Shown here: positions 25,699 to 33,785 of the stretch, one piece after another
Layout of the letters: the number at the start of each line of letters is the position of its first letter
How positions within the stretch are numbered: position 1 is the stretch's first letter
Assembly: GCA_014872655.1 (NCBI GenBank)
Contig: WHHJ01000009.1
Span: forward strand, 1-47,284
Length of the DNA stretch: 47,284 nt
Source: Clostridia bacterium
Lineage (GTDB): Bacteria; Bacillota; Clostridia; Oscillospirales; UBA644
Direction of reading: 5' to 3'
Program-made: the position numbers and the translations under genes
Notes under the pieces: generated by a model
Told to the model about the DNA's origin: nothing
Seen by the model: the letters and a program-made list of their open reading frames with translations, nothing else
The model's database searches: none

Positions 25699-26253
25699 TT
25701 AAAATTCTTTGTCCGGATTATTTTTTGCCTGTACGGCGTTTGCGGACAGGTCAAACTGAATCGATTGTTGTTGATACATATTGCCGGCCGTTTCTTTCAT
25801 TCGTACGCACAAAGAAAGTGTTTTGGTTTGGTCCGGTTGCAAGATCTCCTGCCCGACAAACGGATTCTGTTCCGAAAAATCTGCCGCAGAAGCAGAATAC
25901 AACAACTCTTCGCCGTCATAAATTTCAAAAATCAAAGCGTCTTTGAGTGCCCCGTCGACATTTTCCAGGTATAACCGGTAATACACGTCAACCGTACTCA
26001 GGTTCTTGATAACAAGGTCTTCTTTGAGTGTCATTCCCGGTTCAATATGCATATTCCCGTCAAACAACACTTGGCCATCATTTACATCGATTTTAACCTG
26101 AGCGGTTTCAAAAAAGTTATCTTCCGAAGTCAGTACCGAGGCAAATAAAGCCACCGTTGTCAGCGCCAGCATTACAGAAAGAACCAGTACGATAAAAATG
26201 CTGCCGTAAACCTTACGTTTGGTGTTTTGAGACTGATTGATTTCATTGCTCAT
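25699..26253 (-). CDS. TasA/camelysin-like surface protein
   Basis: 184 residues. The N-terminal hydrophobic segment (about 16-42) is followed by LTSEDNFFETAQVKIDV, matching the signal sequences cut by SipW-type peptidases. The remainder is a beta-sandwich-like domain with DLVIKNLSTVDVYYRLYLENV, as in TasA/CalY-type proteins where a donor strand lets subunits polymerise into fibres. It overlaps the end of the upstream gene by 11 bases, suggesting translational coupling. Identification rests on the pattern and the adjacent peptidase; sequence similarity within this family is low. Confidence 0.78.
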   Translation of the reverse strand: MSNEINQSQNTKRKVYGSIFIVLVLSVMLALTTVALFASVLTSEDNFFETAQVKIDVNDGQVLFDGNMHIEPGMTLKEDLVIKNLSTVDVYYRLYLENVDGALKDALIFEIYDGEELLYSASAADFSEQNPFVGQEILQPDQTKTLSLCVRMKETAGNMYQQQSIQFDLSANAVQAKNNPDKEF

Positions 26254-27061
26254 TTTTACCGTCTCCTCTTTTCCGAATCATCACTGTGATTATCAGTACG
26301 GCCAAAGCAACAGCCGCCAGAATGGTGACAGCCAGAATAGCAGTATCTGCCGTGTCCGGCGGGGTTACAAGCCCGTCATCAAGGTCATTGATTCCCCAGT
26401 TGAAATCAGCATGCAGACTGGCCGCTTGATACTCGTTGCCTACCGAGGTGTCCAAAGAGGCCTCGATTTTATAATATTTGGTGGTTACGCCGGAGTCCGA
26501 CACTGGAATCTGCTGCGAAAAATCTTGTCCGGCAATTTGTGCAAAGGGGCCGGATGCAATAATTTCACCCGTATCTGCGTCGGTAACCGTTAACGTCAAA
26601 ACATCGGCCAGATTTTTGGTTTGCTCCGTAATAACCGTGTTAAAGAACAGCGTTACCTGCTTTTTATTATAAACGTTGATGCAGAAATATTGGGTTTGTG
26701 TATCTCCCGGAAGCATATTTACCGCTTCAAAAGGTTCGTTATCCGATGTGTGGCCTGCAAAAAATTCCATTTTAATCGCTTGTGGCTCTTCGGCGGGAGT
26801 TACAGACTGTGTTTCGGTGGAATCTGTATTCCCGGCCAGTGCAAGGCCTTGTCCGCTTACAAAAGCCATGTTTGACGTGCCCTCTTCCTGCTGCGTTCCG
26901 ATTACATTATTGGGAATGGTGGTTGTTGTTTTTTCTGCCTGTGTCCGAGGCAAAAAGCGCACCGCACATAATCCCGCAATGCCCAGCACCAACAATACGG
27001 CAAGAATGATAATGGCTATTTTCAGCCCTTTTGAGGTTTTTCCGCTATCCGCTTTTAACAT
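26243..27061 (-). CDS. Two-helix-anchored extracellular protein of the SipW operon
   Basis: 272 residues. Short basic N-terminus, membrane helix (about 14-36), an extracellular Thr/Gln-rich region, then a beta-rich domain (about 95-230, with NMLPGDTQTQYFCINVYNKK), and a C-terminal helix (about 238-262) after PPDTADT and followed by RKRG. The C-terminal layout resembles a sorting signal, but no LPXTG is present, so it is more likely a stop-transfer anchor. I start at the ATG at 27061, with AGAAGGGAG about 8 bases upstream; a longer frame to 27124 runs through the promoter and operator. First gene of the operon. Confidence 0.75.
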   Translation of the reverse strand: MLKADSGKTSKGLKIAIIILAVLLVLGIAGLCAVRFLPRTQAEKTTTTIPNNVIGTQQEEGTSNMAFVSGQGLALAGNTDSTETQSVTPAEEPQAIKMEFFAGHTSDNEPFEAVNMLPGDTQTQYFCINVYNKKQVTLFFNTVITEQTKNLADVLTLTVTDADTGEIIASGPFAQIAGQDFSQQIPVSDSGVTTKYYKIEASLDTSVGNEYQAASLHADFNWGINDLDDGLVTPPDTADTAILAVTILAAVALAVLIITVMIRKRGDGKNEQ

Positions 27062-27082
27062 AGTATAACTCCCTTCTACGGG

Positions 27083-27111
27083 TATATAAATCGTTGACGA
27101 TTTTCTGTCAA
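27083..27111 (-). promoter_or_regulatory. Promoter of the SipW operon
   Basis: TTGACA (27106-27111), 17-base spacer, TATATA (27083-27088) on the minus strand. The -35 box is one arm of a palindrome. Confidence 0.7.
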
Positions 27112-27135
27112 ATACAGTTGACAACTTTTTGTCAA
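27094..27135. promoter_or_regulatory. Two tandem palindromes, candidate operator
   Basis: TTGACGATTTTCTGTCAA at 27094-27111 and TTGACAACTTTTTGTCAA at 27118-27135, repeat period 24 bases. Both have TTGAC / GTCAA arms separated by 8 bases. They overlap the -35 and spacer of the SipW operon promoter, so a bound dimer pair would repress. The binding protein is unknown. Confidence 0.6.
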
Positions 27136-27396
27136 ATACAAAAGCACAACATAAAACATATGTTTCTCTGTTTGAATGATCAAAAAAGGCCTAAAAGAAT
27201 AATATCAAAGTTGTGCAAACTGTAGTCATATCAGTGCCTTGATCAATAATCTTACCTATTTATATATATCATATCATTTTTCTCTTTATTATGCAATAGT
27301 TTTTCCAAAAAATGATAAAGCAACCCACAAAAGTTCATAAAAAAATCACATTTAAAAATTTTTAGTGTGCATCACAAATTGAAATGTACGATGATA
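27136..27396. other. AT-rich divergent intergenic region
   Basis: No gene seen. Lies between the operator at 27094 and the plus-strand promoter at 27397. Confidence 0.5.
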
Positions 27397-27425
27397 TTGA
27401 TTTTTTCTCTGTTTTATGATATGAT
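27397..27425 (+). promoter_or_regulatory. Promoter of the lipoprotein/AIM24 pair
   Basis: TTGATT, 17-base spacer, TATGAT. Confidence 0.65.
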
Positions 27426-27478
27426 AAAAGAAATCATTGATCGCAAACGAGAGGTTCTGATGGGAGGCGACACTGCAT

Positions 27479-27835
27479 ATGAAAAAAGTAGGGCGATGTT
27501 TACTTGTGGGAATCCTATTTTTGACGCTTTCGGGATGTCATTCAACTACAGCGCGGGCTGCCGAAGTGGTCAACGCTGTGGATCAGGCGTGGGTCGGGTT
27601 TTATCTGGCTCCGGCGGGGACGACGGATTGGAGTTCCAATTTGTTGCGGGTAACACTGGATTATGAAGAGAGTGCCGAGATTGAATATTGGTCGGAAAAG
27701 AGCAGCTTATGGGATGTCAAAGTCCAGACGGTCGAAGGCGATTTTTATCAAATGCAGAATGTGGCGTTTCGAGAAGGCGCAAAACTGTATCTGACATTGG
27801 ATTCAGAAGGGCAGGTTATCGCAGAGCTTCGTTAA
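27479..27835 (+). CDS. Small putative lipoprotein
   Basis: 118 residues. Lipobox LTLSGC with Cys20, after a basic N-terminus and hydrophobic stretch, so export and lipid attachment are likely. The mature part is short, without a recognised family, and beta-rich (WVGFYLAP, LLRVTLDYEE). GGGAGG lies upstream of the ATG. It is followed after 39 bases by the AIM24-family gene and probably shares its transcript. Confidence 0.7.
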   Translation: MKKVGRCLLVGILFLTLSGCHSTTARAAEVVNAVDQAWVGFYLAPAGTTDWSSNLLRVTLDYEESAEIEYWSEKSSLWDVKVQTVEGDFYQMQNVAFREGAKLYLTLDSEGQVIAELR

Positions 27836-27874
27836 GCAATCAGCGTATTAGAGAAAAAGGAAGGGGTATTGAGT

Positions 27875-28558
27875 ATGAAGTATCAGATTTTTGGCGAAAA
27901 TTTACCGGCAGTAACCATTTCTTTAGACCGGGGAGAGAGTATTTATACACAATCTGGTGGAATGAGTTGGATGAGTGCGGGTATTGACATGAAAACCAAC
28001 ATGCAGGGTGGTTTGATGAAGGGACTGGGCCGGATGTTTTCGGGCGAATCGTTGTTTATGGCAACCTATACGGCGATGTCGGACGATCAGCAGATTACAT
28101 TAGGTTCTTCGTTGCCGGGTTCGATTCGGGTTTTTGAAGTTGGGCCGGGCAAAGAGTATATCGCGCAGAAGCAGGCGTTTTTGTGTGCTACGCCGTCTGT
28201 CGAGTTATCGGCTTGTTTTACCAAGCGTTTCAGCGGCGGGCTGTTTGGCGGCGAAGGTTTTATTTTGCAGAAGTTTTCTGGACAGGGACTTGTTTTTGCC
28301 GAACTAGACGGTAGTGTGGCAGAATATGATCTGGCGCCGGGACAGGTGATGAAGGTGGATACCGGAAACGTCGCTGTTTTTGAAAGTACGGTTTCGTATT
28401 CGGTAGAAATGGTAAAAGGTTTTAAAAATATTTTGTTTGGCGGCGAGGGGTTATTTTTAACCACATTGCAGGGGCCCGGAAAGGTTTGGCTGCAAACGAT
28501 GACCGCCTCGGACATTGCGTCACGGATCGTTCCGTTTATTCCTAAAACAAACAATTAG
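27875..28558 (+). CDS. AIM24 / TIGR00266-family protein
   Basis: 227 residues. The protein is built of two similar beta-rich halves with repeated Gly-rich segments (GLFGGEGFILQKFSG near 148 and NILFGGEGLFLTTLQG near 190), the hallmark of the AIM24 double-stranded beta-helix family. The bacterial function is unknown; the mitochondrial relative shapes inner-membrane organisation. It has no signal peptide, so it should be cytosolic. I use the ATG at 27875, with GGAAGGGG about 8 bases upstream; an in-frame TTG at 27869 is also possible. Confidence 0.88.
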   Translation: MKYQIFGENLPAVTISLDRGESIYTQSGGMSWMSAGIDMKTNMQGGLMKGLGRMFSGESLFMATYTAMSDDQQITLGSSLPGSIRVFEVGPGKEYIAQKQAFLCATPSVELSACFTKRFSGGLFGGEGFILQKFSGQGLVFAELDGSVAEYDLAPGQVMKVDTGNVAVFESTVSYSVEMVKGFKNILFGGEGLFLTTLQGPGKVWLQTMTASDIASRIVPFIPKTNN

Positions 28559-28565
28559 TAAATTT

Positions 28566-28594
28566 AAAGGACGGCGAAAACGCCGTCCTTTTTT
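28566..28594 (+). terminator. Terminator after the AIM24-family gene
   Basis: Stem AAAGGACGGCG / CGCCGTCCTTT with AAAA loop, then T-run. Confidence 0.92.
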
Positions 28595-28628
28595 AATGTC
28601 TTTGCGGCGGATGAGCTGTGGTTTTGTG

Positions 28629-28657
28629 TTGACAAAGAACGGCAACTGTGATATACT
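28629..28657 (+). promoter_or_regulatory. Promoter of the rhaB operon
   Basis: TTGACA, 17-base spacer, TATACT, about 32 nt from the rhaB ribosome binding site to the expected start. Confidence 0.82.
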
Positions 28658-28695
28658 TTTACTGTAAAAATTTTGCACCACAGGAGGCGTTATTT

Positions 28696-30174
28696 ATGAA
28701 AAAAAAGGTTCTTGCATTTGACTTTGGAGCGTCCAGCGGCCGTGCGATTCTTTCCACCTATGAAGACGGAACGCTGAAGATGGAGGAAATCCACCGTTTT
28801 TCCAACGATCCGGTTATGGTAAACGGGACTTTTTATTGGGATATATTGCGTTTGTTTTTTGAGATTAAGCAGGGTATTTTAAAGTGCGTCAACAGCGGCA
28901 ATGCGGATATTTCATCCATCGGTATTGACACCTGGGGCGTCGATTTCGGCCTGTTGGATAAGGATGGCAATTTGTTGGAAAATCCGGTTCATTATCGGGA
29001 TGTCCGTTCGCAGGGCATGATGGAGGAAGTTTTCCGGGTTGTACCGCAGAAAGAAATCTACGAAAAAACCGGGATTCAGTTTGTTGAGATCAATACGCTT
29101 TATCACCTGTATTCGATTTTAAAGAATCGCCCGCAGGTTTTGGAGCAGGCTGAGACGTTATTGTTTATTCCGGACTTGTTTGCATATATGCTCACCGGGA
29201 AGAAGAATGTAGAATATACCATCGCTTCCACCAGCCAATTGCTCAATGCCGAAAAACGGGATTGGGACTATGACCTGATCGAACGGTTAGGTTTCCGCAA
29301 AAGTTTGTTCCTGCCGGTCAGCCAGCCCGGCAATGTGATCGGAAAATTGTCTGCGGACATTGCGGAGGAACTGGGCATCGGACAAGTTGATATCATTGCC
29401 TGCGGCTCGCATGATACGGCATCTGCGGTCGTCGCCGCTCCGATTGAAAAGGGCGAAAAAAGTTGTTATATTTCCTGCGGTACCTGGTCCTTGTTGGGCG
29501 CAGAAATCGAAAAACCGTTGATCAACGAGGATTCTTTTGCCCGTAACTTCACCAACGAAGGCGGATACGAAGGCACGATTCGGTTTTTGAAGAATATCTC
29601 CGGCCTTTGGATTTTGCAGGAAACGCGCCGGCAATGGATTCGGGAAGGCGACAATATTTCGTTTAAGGATATTGACAAAATGCTGTTGACCGAAAAGAGC
29701 GCCAATGTTTATATTGATCCGGATTACGAGCCGTTTTCCAAACCGGGTAATATGCCGGCAAAAATCAATGCGTTCTTAAAAGCGACCGGTCAGGCTTTGC
29801 CGGCAACAAAAGGGCAGATGGCTCTTTGTATTTTGGAGAGTTTGGCGATGACCTATCGGTATTATATCGAACAGTTAGAGCAGATTTTAGGAGATCCGAT
29901 GGAAGTCGTTCATCTGATCGGCGGCGGAACCAAAGATGTCAATTTGTGTCGGTTTACGGCGAACGTAACGGGCAAAAAGGTGACAGCTGGGCCGACCGAA
30001 GCAACGGCAATCGGCAATATTGTGGTGCAGTTGATTGCGCAGGGTGCTGTGGCCGATATGGCCCAGGGCCGTAAGTTGTCAGATGACTTAAAAGTTTACA
30101 TGCCCGAAAATGCGGCAGAATGGGATCGCAAATATCAGGATTATCTCAAATTCAAAGGCGCCCTGAAGGGTTAA
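28696..30174 (+). CDS. rhaB: Rhamnulokinase
   Basis: Phosphorylates L-rhamnulose at O-1 with ATP in rhamnose breakdown. 492 residues of the FGGY kinase fold: first ATP-site segment AFDFGASSGRAIL at the N-terminus, GIDTWGVDFGLLD near 92, CGSHDTASAV near 237 and the second ATP-site segment HLIGGGTKDVNLC near 415. The GVDFGLLD and NPVHYRD segments favour rhamnulokinase over xylulokinase. The ATG at 28696 has CAGGAGG 8 bases upstream. Rhamnose isomerase and aldolase genes are not in the window. The next gene begins one base after its stop. Confidence 0.88.
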   Translation: MKKKVLAFDFGASSGRAILSTYEDGTLKMEEIHRFSNDPVMVNGTFYWDILRLFFEIKQGILKCVNSGNADISSIGIDTWGVDFGLLDKDGNLLENPVHYRDVRSQGMMEEVFRVVPQKEIYEKTGIQFVEINTLYHLYSILKNRPQVLEQAETLLFIPDLFAYMLTGKKNVEYTIASTSQLLNAEKRDWDYDLIERLGFRKSLFLPVSQPGNVIGKLSADIAEELGIGQVDIIACGSHDTASAVVAAPIEKGEKSCYISCGTWSLLGAEIEKPLINEDSFARNFTNEGGYEGTIRFLKNISGLWILQETRRQWIREGDNISFKDIDKMLLTEKSANVYIDPDYEPFSKPGNMPAKINAFLKATGQALPATKGQMALCILESLAMTYRYYIEQLEQILGDPMEVVHLIGGGTKDVNLCRFTANVTGKKVTAGPTEATAIGNIVVQLIAQGAVADMAQGRKLSDDLKVYMPENAAEWDRKYQDYLKFKGALKG

Positions 30175-30175
30175 T

Positions 30176-31567
30176 ATGTTTGAAGATTATTTTTTACAGC
30201 AGCAGGATTCGTTTTTGCAGGATCTTGCGCCGCTGTTACGGATTAAAAGTGTCAGCCGACCCTGCGAGGATCCTCAGGCTCCTTGCGGGGTCGAGGTCAA
30301 GCAAGCATTGGATTATATGGCTAGCTTGGCGTGTGGATACGGTTTTTCGGCGACCAATTTGGGAAAAGTGACGCAGATTAGCTGGGATGAATCATTGCCG
30401 TCTGATGACAGGAAAACGGTATACATTGCCTGTCATGCCGATGTGGTGGCCTGTTCTTCGGGCTGGACGTATCCGCCGTATGACCTGACCGTGCGTGACG
30501 GCCGGATTTACGGCCGCGGCGTATTGGACAATAAAGGGGCCGCAATGGCGGTACTGTACGCGCTGCGTGCGCTCAAAGAACACGGAATCCAGCCTCATGT
30601 GACCCTAAAGTTGTTGATCGGCGGCTGTGAGGAGACGTCCATGGCAGACATGGAAGAATACGCCGCCCGATATGGGTTGCCGGATGAGGCGTTAACGCCG
30701 GACAGTGTTTTTCCGATTGTCAACACGGAGGCCGGCATGATCTCTGCGCGCATTTGTTTTGACCGGCCGCAGGCAGTCGGTCCTTTGCAGTTGGTGCAGT
30801 TTAGCGGCGGGATGGCGTCCAACGCGGTTCCCGACCGTGCGCAGGCCGTGGTGGAGTGCGGCAAATTTGCTTCGCAGGTCTATGCGCTTTTGCGGGATCG
30901 TTTTGATTGTACTCTTTGCGGCACGCAGATTCAGATCGAGGCAACGGGAATCTCGGCTCATGCTTCCACGCCGCAGGAAGGGAAGAATGCTATCACAACA
31001 TTAGCCGCCGGTTTGGCGGACGTTTTTGCGCAGCATGGTTCGGAACAGCCGTTTTTAACGGTTCTAAGCCAATTTTTTGCCGGCGATTTTTATGCCGAAA
31101 AATTAGGACTGTCCTGTTCGGGCCCCGTTTTGGGCCCGATGACGCAAAATGTAGGGATTTGCGATTTTGCAAATGGATATTTTACTTTGGATATGCGGAT
31201 CCCGGTGTCCGGACAAACAGAGCGCATTCAAGATCGATTGGCGCAGCTTGCGCAGACGTATGGTTTTCGCGTTGAATACGAAAAGGTAAAGGAATATACC
31301 CATGTTTCGCCCGACAGTTCCTTTTTGCGTGGCCTTGCCGCTGCGTATAGGGCAGAAACCGGTCAGCCCGCGGCCTTTCTAGGCTCTACCGGTTTAACGT
31401 ACTCGAAAGCTTTCGCCGGTCGATGCGTGGCTTTTGGTCCGGTGTACAGTGAACAAGGCGAAGAATGCGGCGGACTGCATGGGGACGATGAATATGTTCG
31501 GACGGATGTTTTGATGCGACTGGCAGCCGTGTATGCCGGTGTTATTCGAAGACTTTGGTGTAAATAA
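30176..31567 (+). CDS. M20-family dipeptidase (PepV/Sapep type)
   Basis: 463 residues, cytosolic metallopeptidase that cleaves dipeptides. Metal and catalytic residues seen: CHADVV (His then Asp, near 84), GRGVLDNKGA with the bridging Asp near 117, GGCEETSMAD with the general-base Glu pair near 150, and a C-terminal GLHGDDEYV with His near 437. The lid domain spans ~180-340. The gene starts one base after rhaB, with its ribosome binding site inside rhaB; that coupling to a sugar kinase is unusual functionally but clear in sequence. Aminoacylhistidine or beta-Ala peptides are possible substrates. Confidence 0.9.
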   Translation: MFEDYFLQQQDSFLQDLAPLLRIKSVSRPCEDPQAPCGVEVKQALDYMASLACGYGFSATNLGKVTQISWDESLPSDDRKTVYIACHADVVACSSGWTYPPYDLTVRDGRIYGRGVLDNKGAAMAVLYALRALKEHGIQPHVTLKLLIGGCEETSMADMEEYAARYGLPDEALTPDSVFPIVNTEAGMISARICFDRPQAVGPLQLVQFSGGMASNAVPDRAQAVVECGKFASQVYALLRDRFDCTLCGTQIQIEATGISAHASTPQEGKNAITTLAAGLADVFAQHGSEQPFLTVLSQFFAGDFYAEKLGLSCSGPVLGPMTQNVGICDFANGYFTLDMRIPVSGQTERIQDRLAQLAQTYGFRVEYEKVKEYTHVSPDSSFLRGLAAAYRAETGQPAAFLGSTGLTYSKAFAGRCVAFGPVYSEQGEECGGLHGDDEYVRTDVLMRLAAVYAGVIRRLWCK

Positions 31568-31584
31568 ACAGGCAGGTGTTTTTT

Positions 31585-32136
31585 ATGTATAAGGAATTTT
31601 ATCAGCAAGCTAAGGACCTTGCCAACGAAATGATCGACAAGGCTAAGTTATCTCAGGGCGATTTGGTTGTCGTCGGATGTTCCTCCAGTGAAATTGAGGG
31701 AAAAATGATTGGAAAAGGGTCGGATGTAGATGCTGCAGCCGCAGTGTTTGACGGCCTTTATGAAGTATTTTCAAGCCACGGTATCGATCTTGCTGCACAG
31801 TGCTGCGAGCACTTGAACCGTGCGTTGATTGTGGAAAAGAGGGTGCAGCAGCAGCGGGGCTTGGAGGAGGTCAATGTGGTGCCGATGCCCAAGGCCGGCG
31901 GATCGTTTGCCACCACGGCGTATACTCGGTTTGAGCGTCCTGCGGCGGTGGAACATATCCGAGCGGAGGCAGGGATCGATATCGGCGATACGCTCATCGG
32001 CATGCATCTAAAGGATGTCGCCGTCCCATTGCGGACAGAGATCCGGCAGATCGGCCAAGCGCATGTTGTCTGTGCGCGTACGCGCCCCAAGTTTATCGGT
32101 GGTCAGCGCGCCCATTATGATGAGACCAAAATGTAA
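31585..32136 (+). CDS. DUF436 / UPF0340 (TIGR01440) protein
   Basis: 183 residues, conserved in Firmicutes and of unknown function. Seen: VVVGCSSSEIEGKMIG near 27, the CCEHLNRALIVE segment near 72, and the C-terminal HMKDVAVPLR-like segment (here MHLKDVAVPLR) near 140. I use the ATG at 31585, which has a modest AGGTG site upstream; the GTG at 31576 is part of that site. 17 bases after the dipeptidase gene, probably the last member of the rhaB transcript. Confidence 0.88.
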   Translation: MYKEFYQQAKDLANEMIDKAKLSQGDLVVVGCSSSEIEGKMIGKGSDVDAAAAVFDGLYEVFSSHGIDLAAQCCEHLNRALIVEKRVQQQRGLEEVNVVPMPKAGGSFATTAYTRFERPAAVEHIRAEAGIDIGDTLIGMHLKDVAVPLRTEIRQIGQAHVVCARTRPKFIGGQRAHYDETKM

Positions 32137-32165
32137 AAAAGACCCGCCCGAATTTCCGGGCGGGA
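32136..32165 (-). terminator. Terminator of the rubredoxin/flavodiiron operon
   Basis: On the minus strand CCCGCCCG / CGGGCGGG with a short AT loop, then TCTTTTTT. The convergent DUF436 gene ends right at its edge and may share the hairpin. Confidence 0.85.
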
Positions 32166-32240
32166 CAATTTATATGGAATTTATTTGTTTGTATATCCTT
32201 TGGTGCTAAAATTTTATGGCAAATTTTCAGTACTTTTCTG

Positions 32241-33437
32241 TTATTTTCCGGCAACCGCCTGCGCAAATGTTTTTCCGAATTCATAAGCAGCTTGCAGTTC
32301 CTGGTCGCTTGGTTTAAACCGCACGCGGAAGCCATCCAGCACTTTCAGTTTTAACTGCTTGAGCCGTTCGGTGACGTTGGGCACGCCTTCGCCGCTCCAG
32401 CCGTAGCTGCCAAAAGCGGCTGCCACTTTTCCGCCGTGAATGGGCGGAAACATTGCGGTCAAAATATCCCAGATGGGTTTTAACGCATCGCCTAAAATGG
32501 TTGGAGTCCCCAACAGAAGCCCGTCCGCTTTCGCAATCTGCGCCATGACTTGGTCAAAGTCAGATTGTACCATGTCATACATCAGCACGTCAATCCCGGC
32601 GTCTCGAACGGCCTGTGCGATCTGCTGTGCCAGCATGGCAGTATAGCCGTAGGCGCTCACGTAAGGCATTACAACGGTTTTCTTTTCAAACCGGTCTACC
32701 GCGCACCAGACATCGTATTGGTCCAGTAATTCCGGAATTTTGCAGTCCAAAACCGGGCCGTGTCCGGTCAGGATCATCTGTGGCGCTAATTCTCTGACGC
32801 GTTTAATTGCATTTTTCATAAACGGTTGCTTAAACGGTCCCAAAATATTATCGAAATAATATTTTGCGGCACGCCAGTATCCTTCTTCGTCCGTTACCGC
32901 AGAGCGAAGAGCGGGATCGATACAATAATGCGCGCCAAAAGAATCACACGTAACAAGGGCCTTTTCGTTCTTTAGATACGTATACATCGAATCCGGCCAG
33001 TGTAAATTGGGCACAAATAAAAATTGCAGTGTTTTGCCGCCCAAGTCTAAGGTATCGCCGTCTTTGACCGTGATCGATTGGAAATCCGCGTTGATAATTT
33101 GCTTTAAAAAACCAATGGCGGCTGTTGTGCCGACAATGGTGATGTTCGGGTTAAGGGCAAGGAGTTTGGCGGCGCTTCCTGCATGGTCTGGTTCCGTGTG
33201 GTTCACAACAAGGTACCGGATTTTCCGGATATCTGTCAGCGAAGACAGCGTTTGGACAAATTCGTCAAAAAATTTATCTTTAACCGTTTCAAACAGGCAC
33301 ACATCTTCTCCGCCCGTATACAAATACGAGTTATATGTTGTGCCGAACTCCGTTGTCATGATGATGTCAAAAATTCTTAAGTCGGGGTCTGATGCGCCGC
33401 ACCAGTAAAGCCCCTTTTTGAGCTCAAAAGCGCCCAT
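32241..33437 (-). CDS. Flavodiiron protein (FprA, rubredoxin:oxygen/NO oxidoreductase)
   Basis: 398 residues. N-terminal metallo-beta-lactamase-like domain (about 1-250) with the di-iron ligands H80-x-E82-x-D84-H85 in NHTEPDHAGS, LHWPDSMYTY near 147, CDSFGAHY near 165 and LTGHGPV near 227; C-terminal flavodoxin domain (about 255-398) with VSAYGYTAMLA for FMN. Reduces O2 to water, or NO to N2O, with electrons from rubredoxin, protecting strict anaerobes. The rubredoxin gene is 21 bases upstream in the same transcript. AGGAGA precedes the ATG. Confidence 0.95.
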   Translation of the reverse strand: MGAFELKKGLYWCGASDPDLRIFDIIMTTEFGTTYNSYLYTGGEDVCLFETVKDKFFDEFVQTLSSLTDIRKIRYLVVNHTEPDHAGSAAKLLALNPNITIVGTTAAIGFLKQIINADFQSITVKDGDTLDLGGKTLQFLFVPNLHWPDSMYTYLKNEKALVTCDSFGAHYCIDPALRSAVTDEEGYWRAAKYYFDNILGPFKQPFMKNAIKRVRELAPQMILTGHGPVLDCKIPELLDQYDVWCAVDRFEKKTVVMPYVSAYGYTAMLAQQIAQAVRDAGIDVLMYDMVQSDFDQVMAQIAKADGLLLGTPTILGDALKPIWDILTAMFPPIHGGKVAAAFGSYGWSGEGVPNVTERLKQLKLKVLDGFRVRFKPSDQELQAAYEFGKTFAQAVAGK

Positions 33438-33458
33438 GCCAATCTCTCCTTTTAAACA

Positions 33459-33614
33459 TTATTCTGCTTCAAACTGATCTTTGCCTACGCCGCAGATCGG
33501 GCAAACAAAGCTGTCGTCTACATCTTCCCATTTTGTGCCGGGAGCAATGCCGTTATCGGGATCGCCGACCTGTTCGTCGTAGACATAGCCGCATACAGAG
33601 CATACATATTTCAT
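33459..33614 (-). CDS. Rubredoxin
   Basis: Short gene of 51 codons, easily missed. The product has the two iron-binding knuckles CSVCGY and CPICGV plus the aromatic core residues YVYD and W29, typical of rubredoxin. It carries single electrons on an Fe(SCys)4 centre. GGGAGGTG lies 6 bases upstream of the ATG. It is immediately upstream of the flavodiiron protein gene and is its probable electron donor. Confidence 0.95.
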   Translation of the reverse strand: MKYVCSVCGYVYDEQVGDPDNGIAPGTKWEDVDDSFVCPICGVGKDQFEAE

Positions 33615-33709
33615 TCTTTTCACCTCCCAAAAATATTTGATAGGATTTTGCCTAATGTATATTTTTTCCGTTTTTTCGAATCGTATACGGATAAAAATAG
33701 AAAAGCCTC

Positions 33710-33738
33710 TTTACAATTTCTTTAAAATATGATACCAT
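33710..33738 (+). promoter_or_regulatory. Promoter of the Crp/Fnr-type gene
   Basis: TTTACA, 17-base spacer, TACCAT; expected start near 33745. Confidence 0.5.
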
Positions 33739-33756
33739 AGAGTTATACAAAAAACT

Positions 33757-33770
33757 GTTGCATACGCAAC
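33757..33770. promoter_or_regulatory. Palindrome GTTGC-N4-GCAAC, candidate Crp/Fnr operator
   Basis: GTTGCATACGCAAC has the 5-4-5 architecture of Crp/Fnr sites (compare TTGAT-N4-ATCAA). It lies just downstream of the predicted start of the regulator gene, a position suited to autorepression. Confidence 0.5.
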
Positions 33771-33785
33771 AAGAAGGGGTAAAAA

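Noticed and set aside
26243..27124. Longer form of the first SipW-operon protein
   Set aside because: The extra N-terminal codons lie across the promoter and operator, and the ATG at 27061 has a good ribosome binding site.
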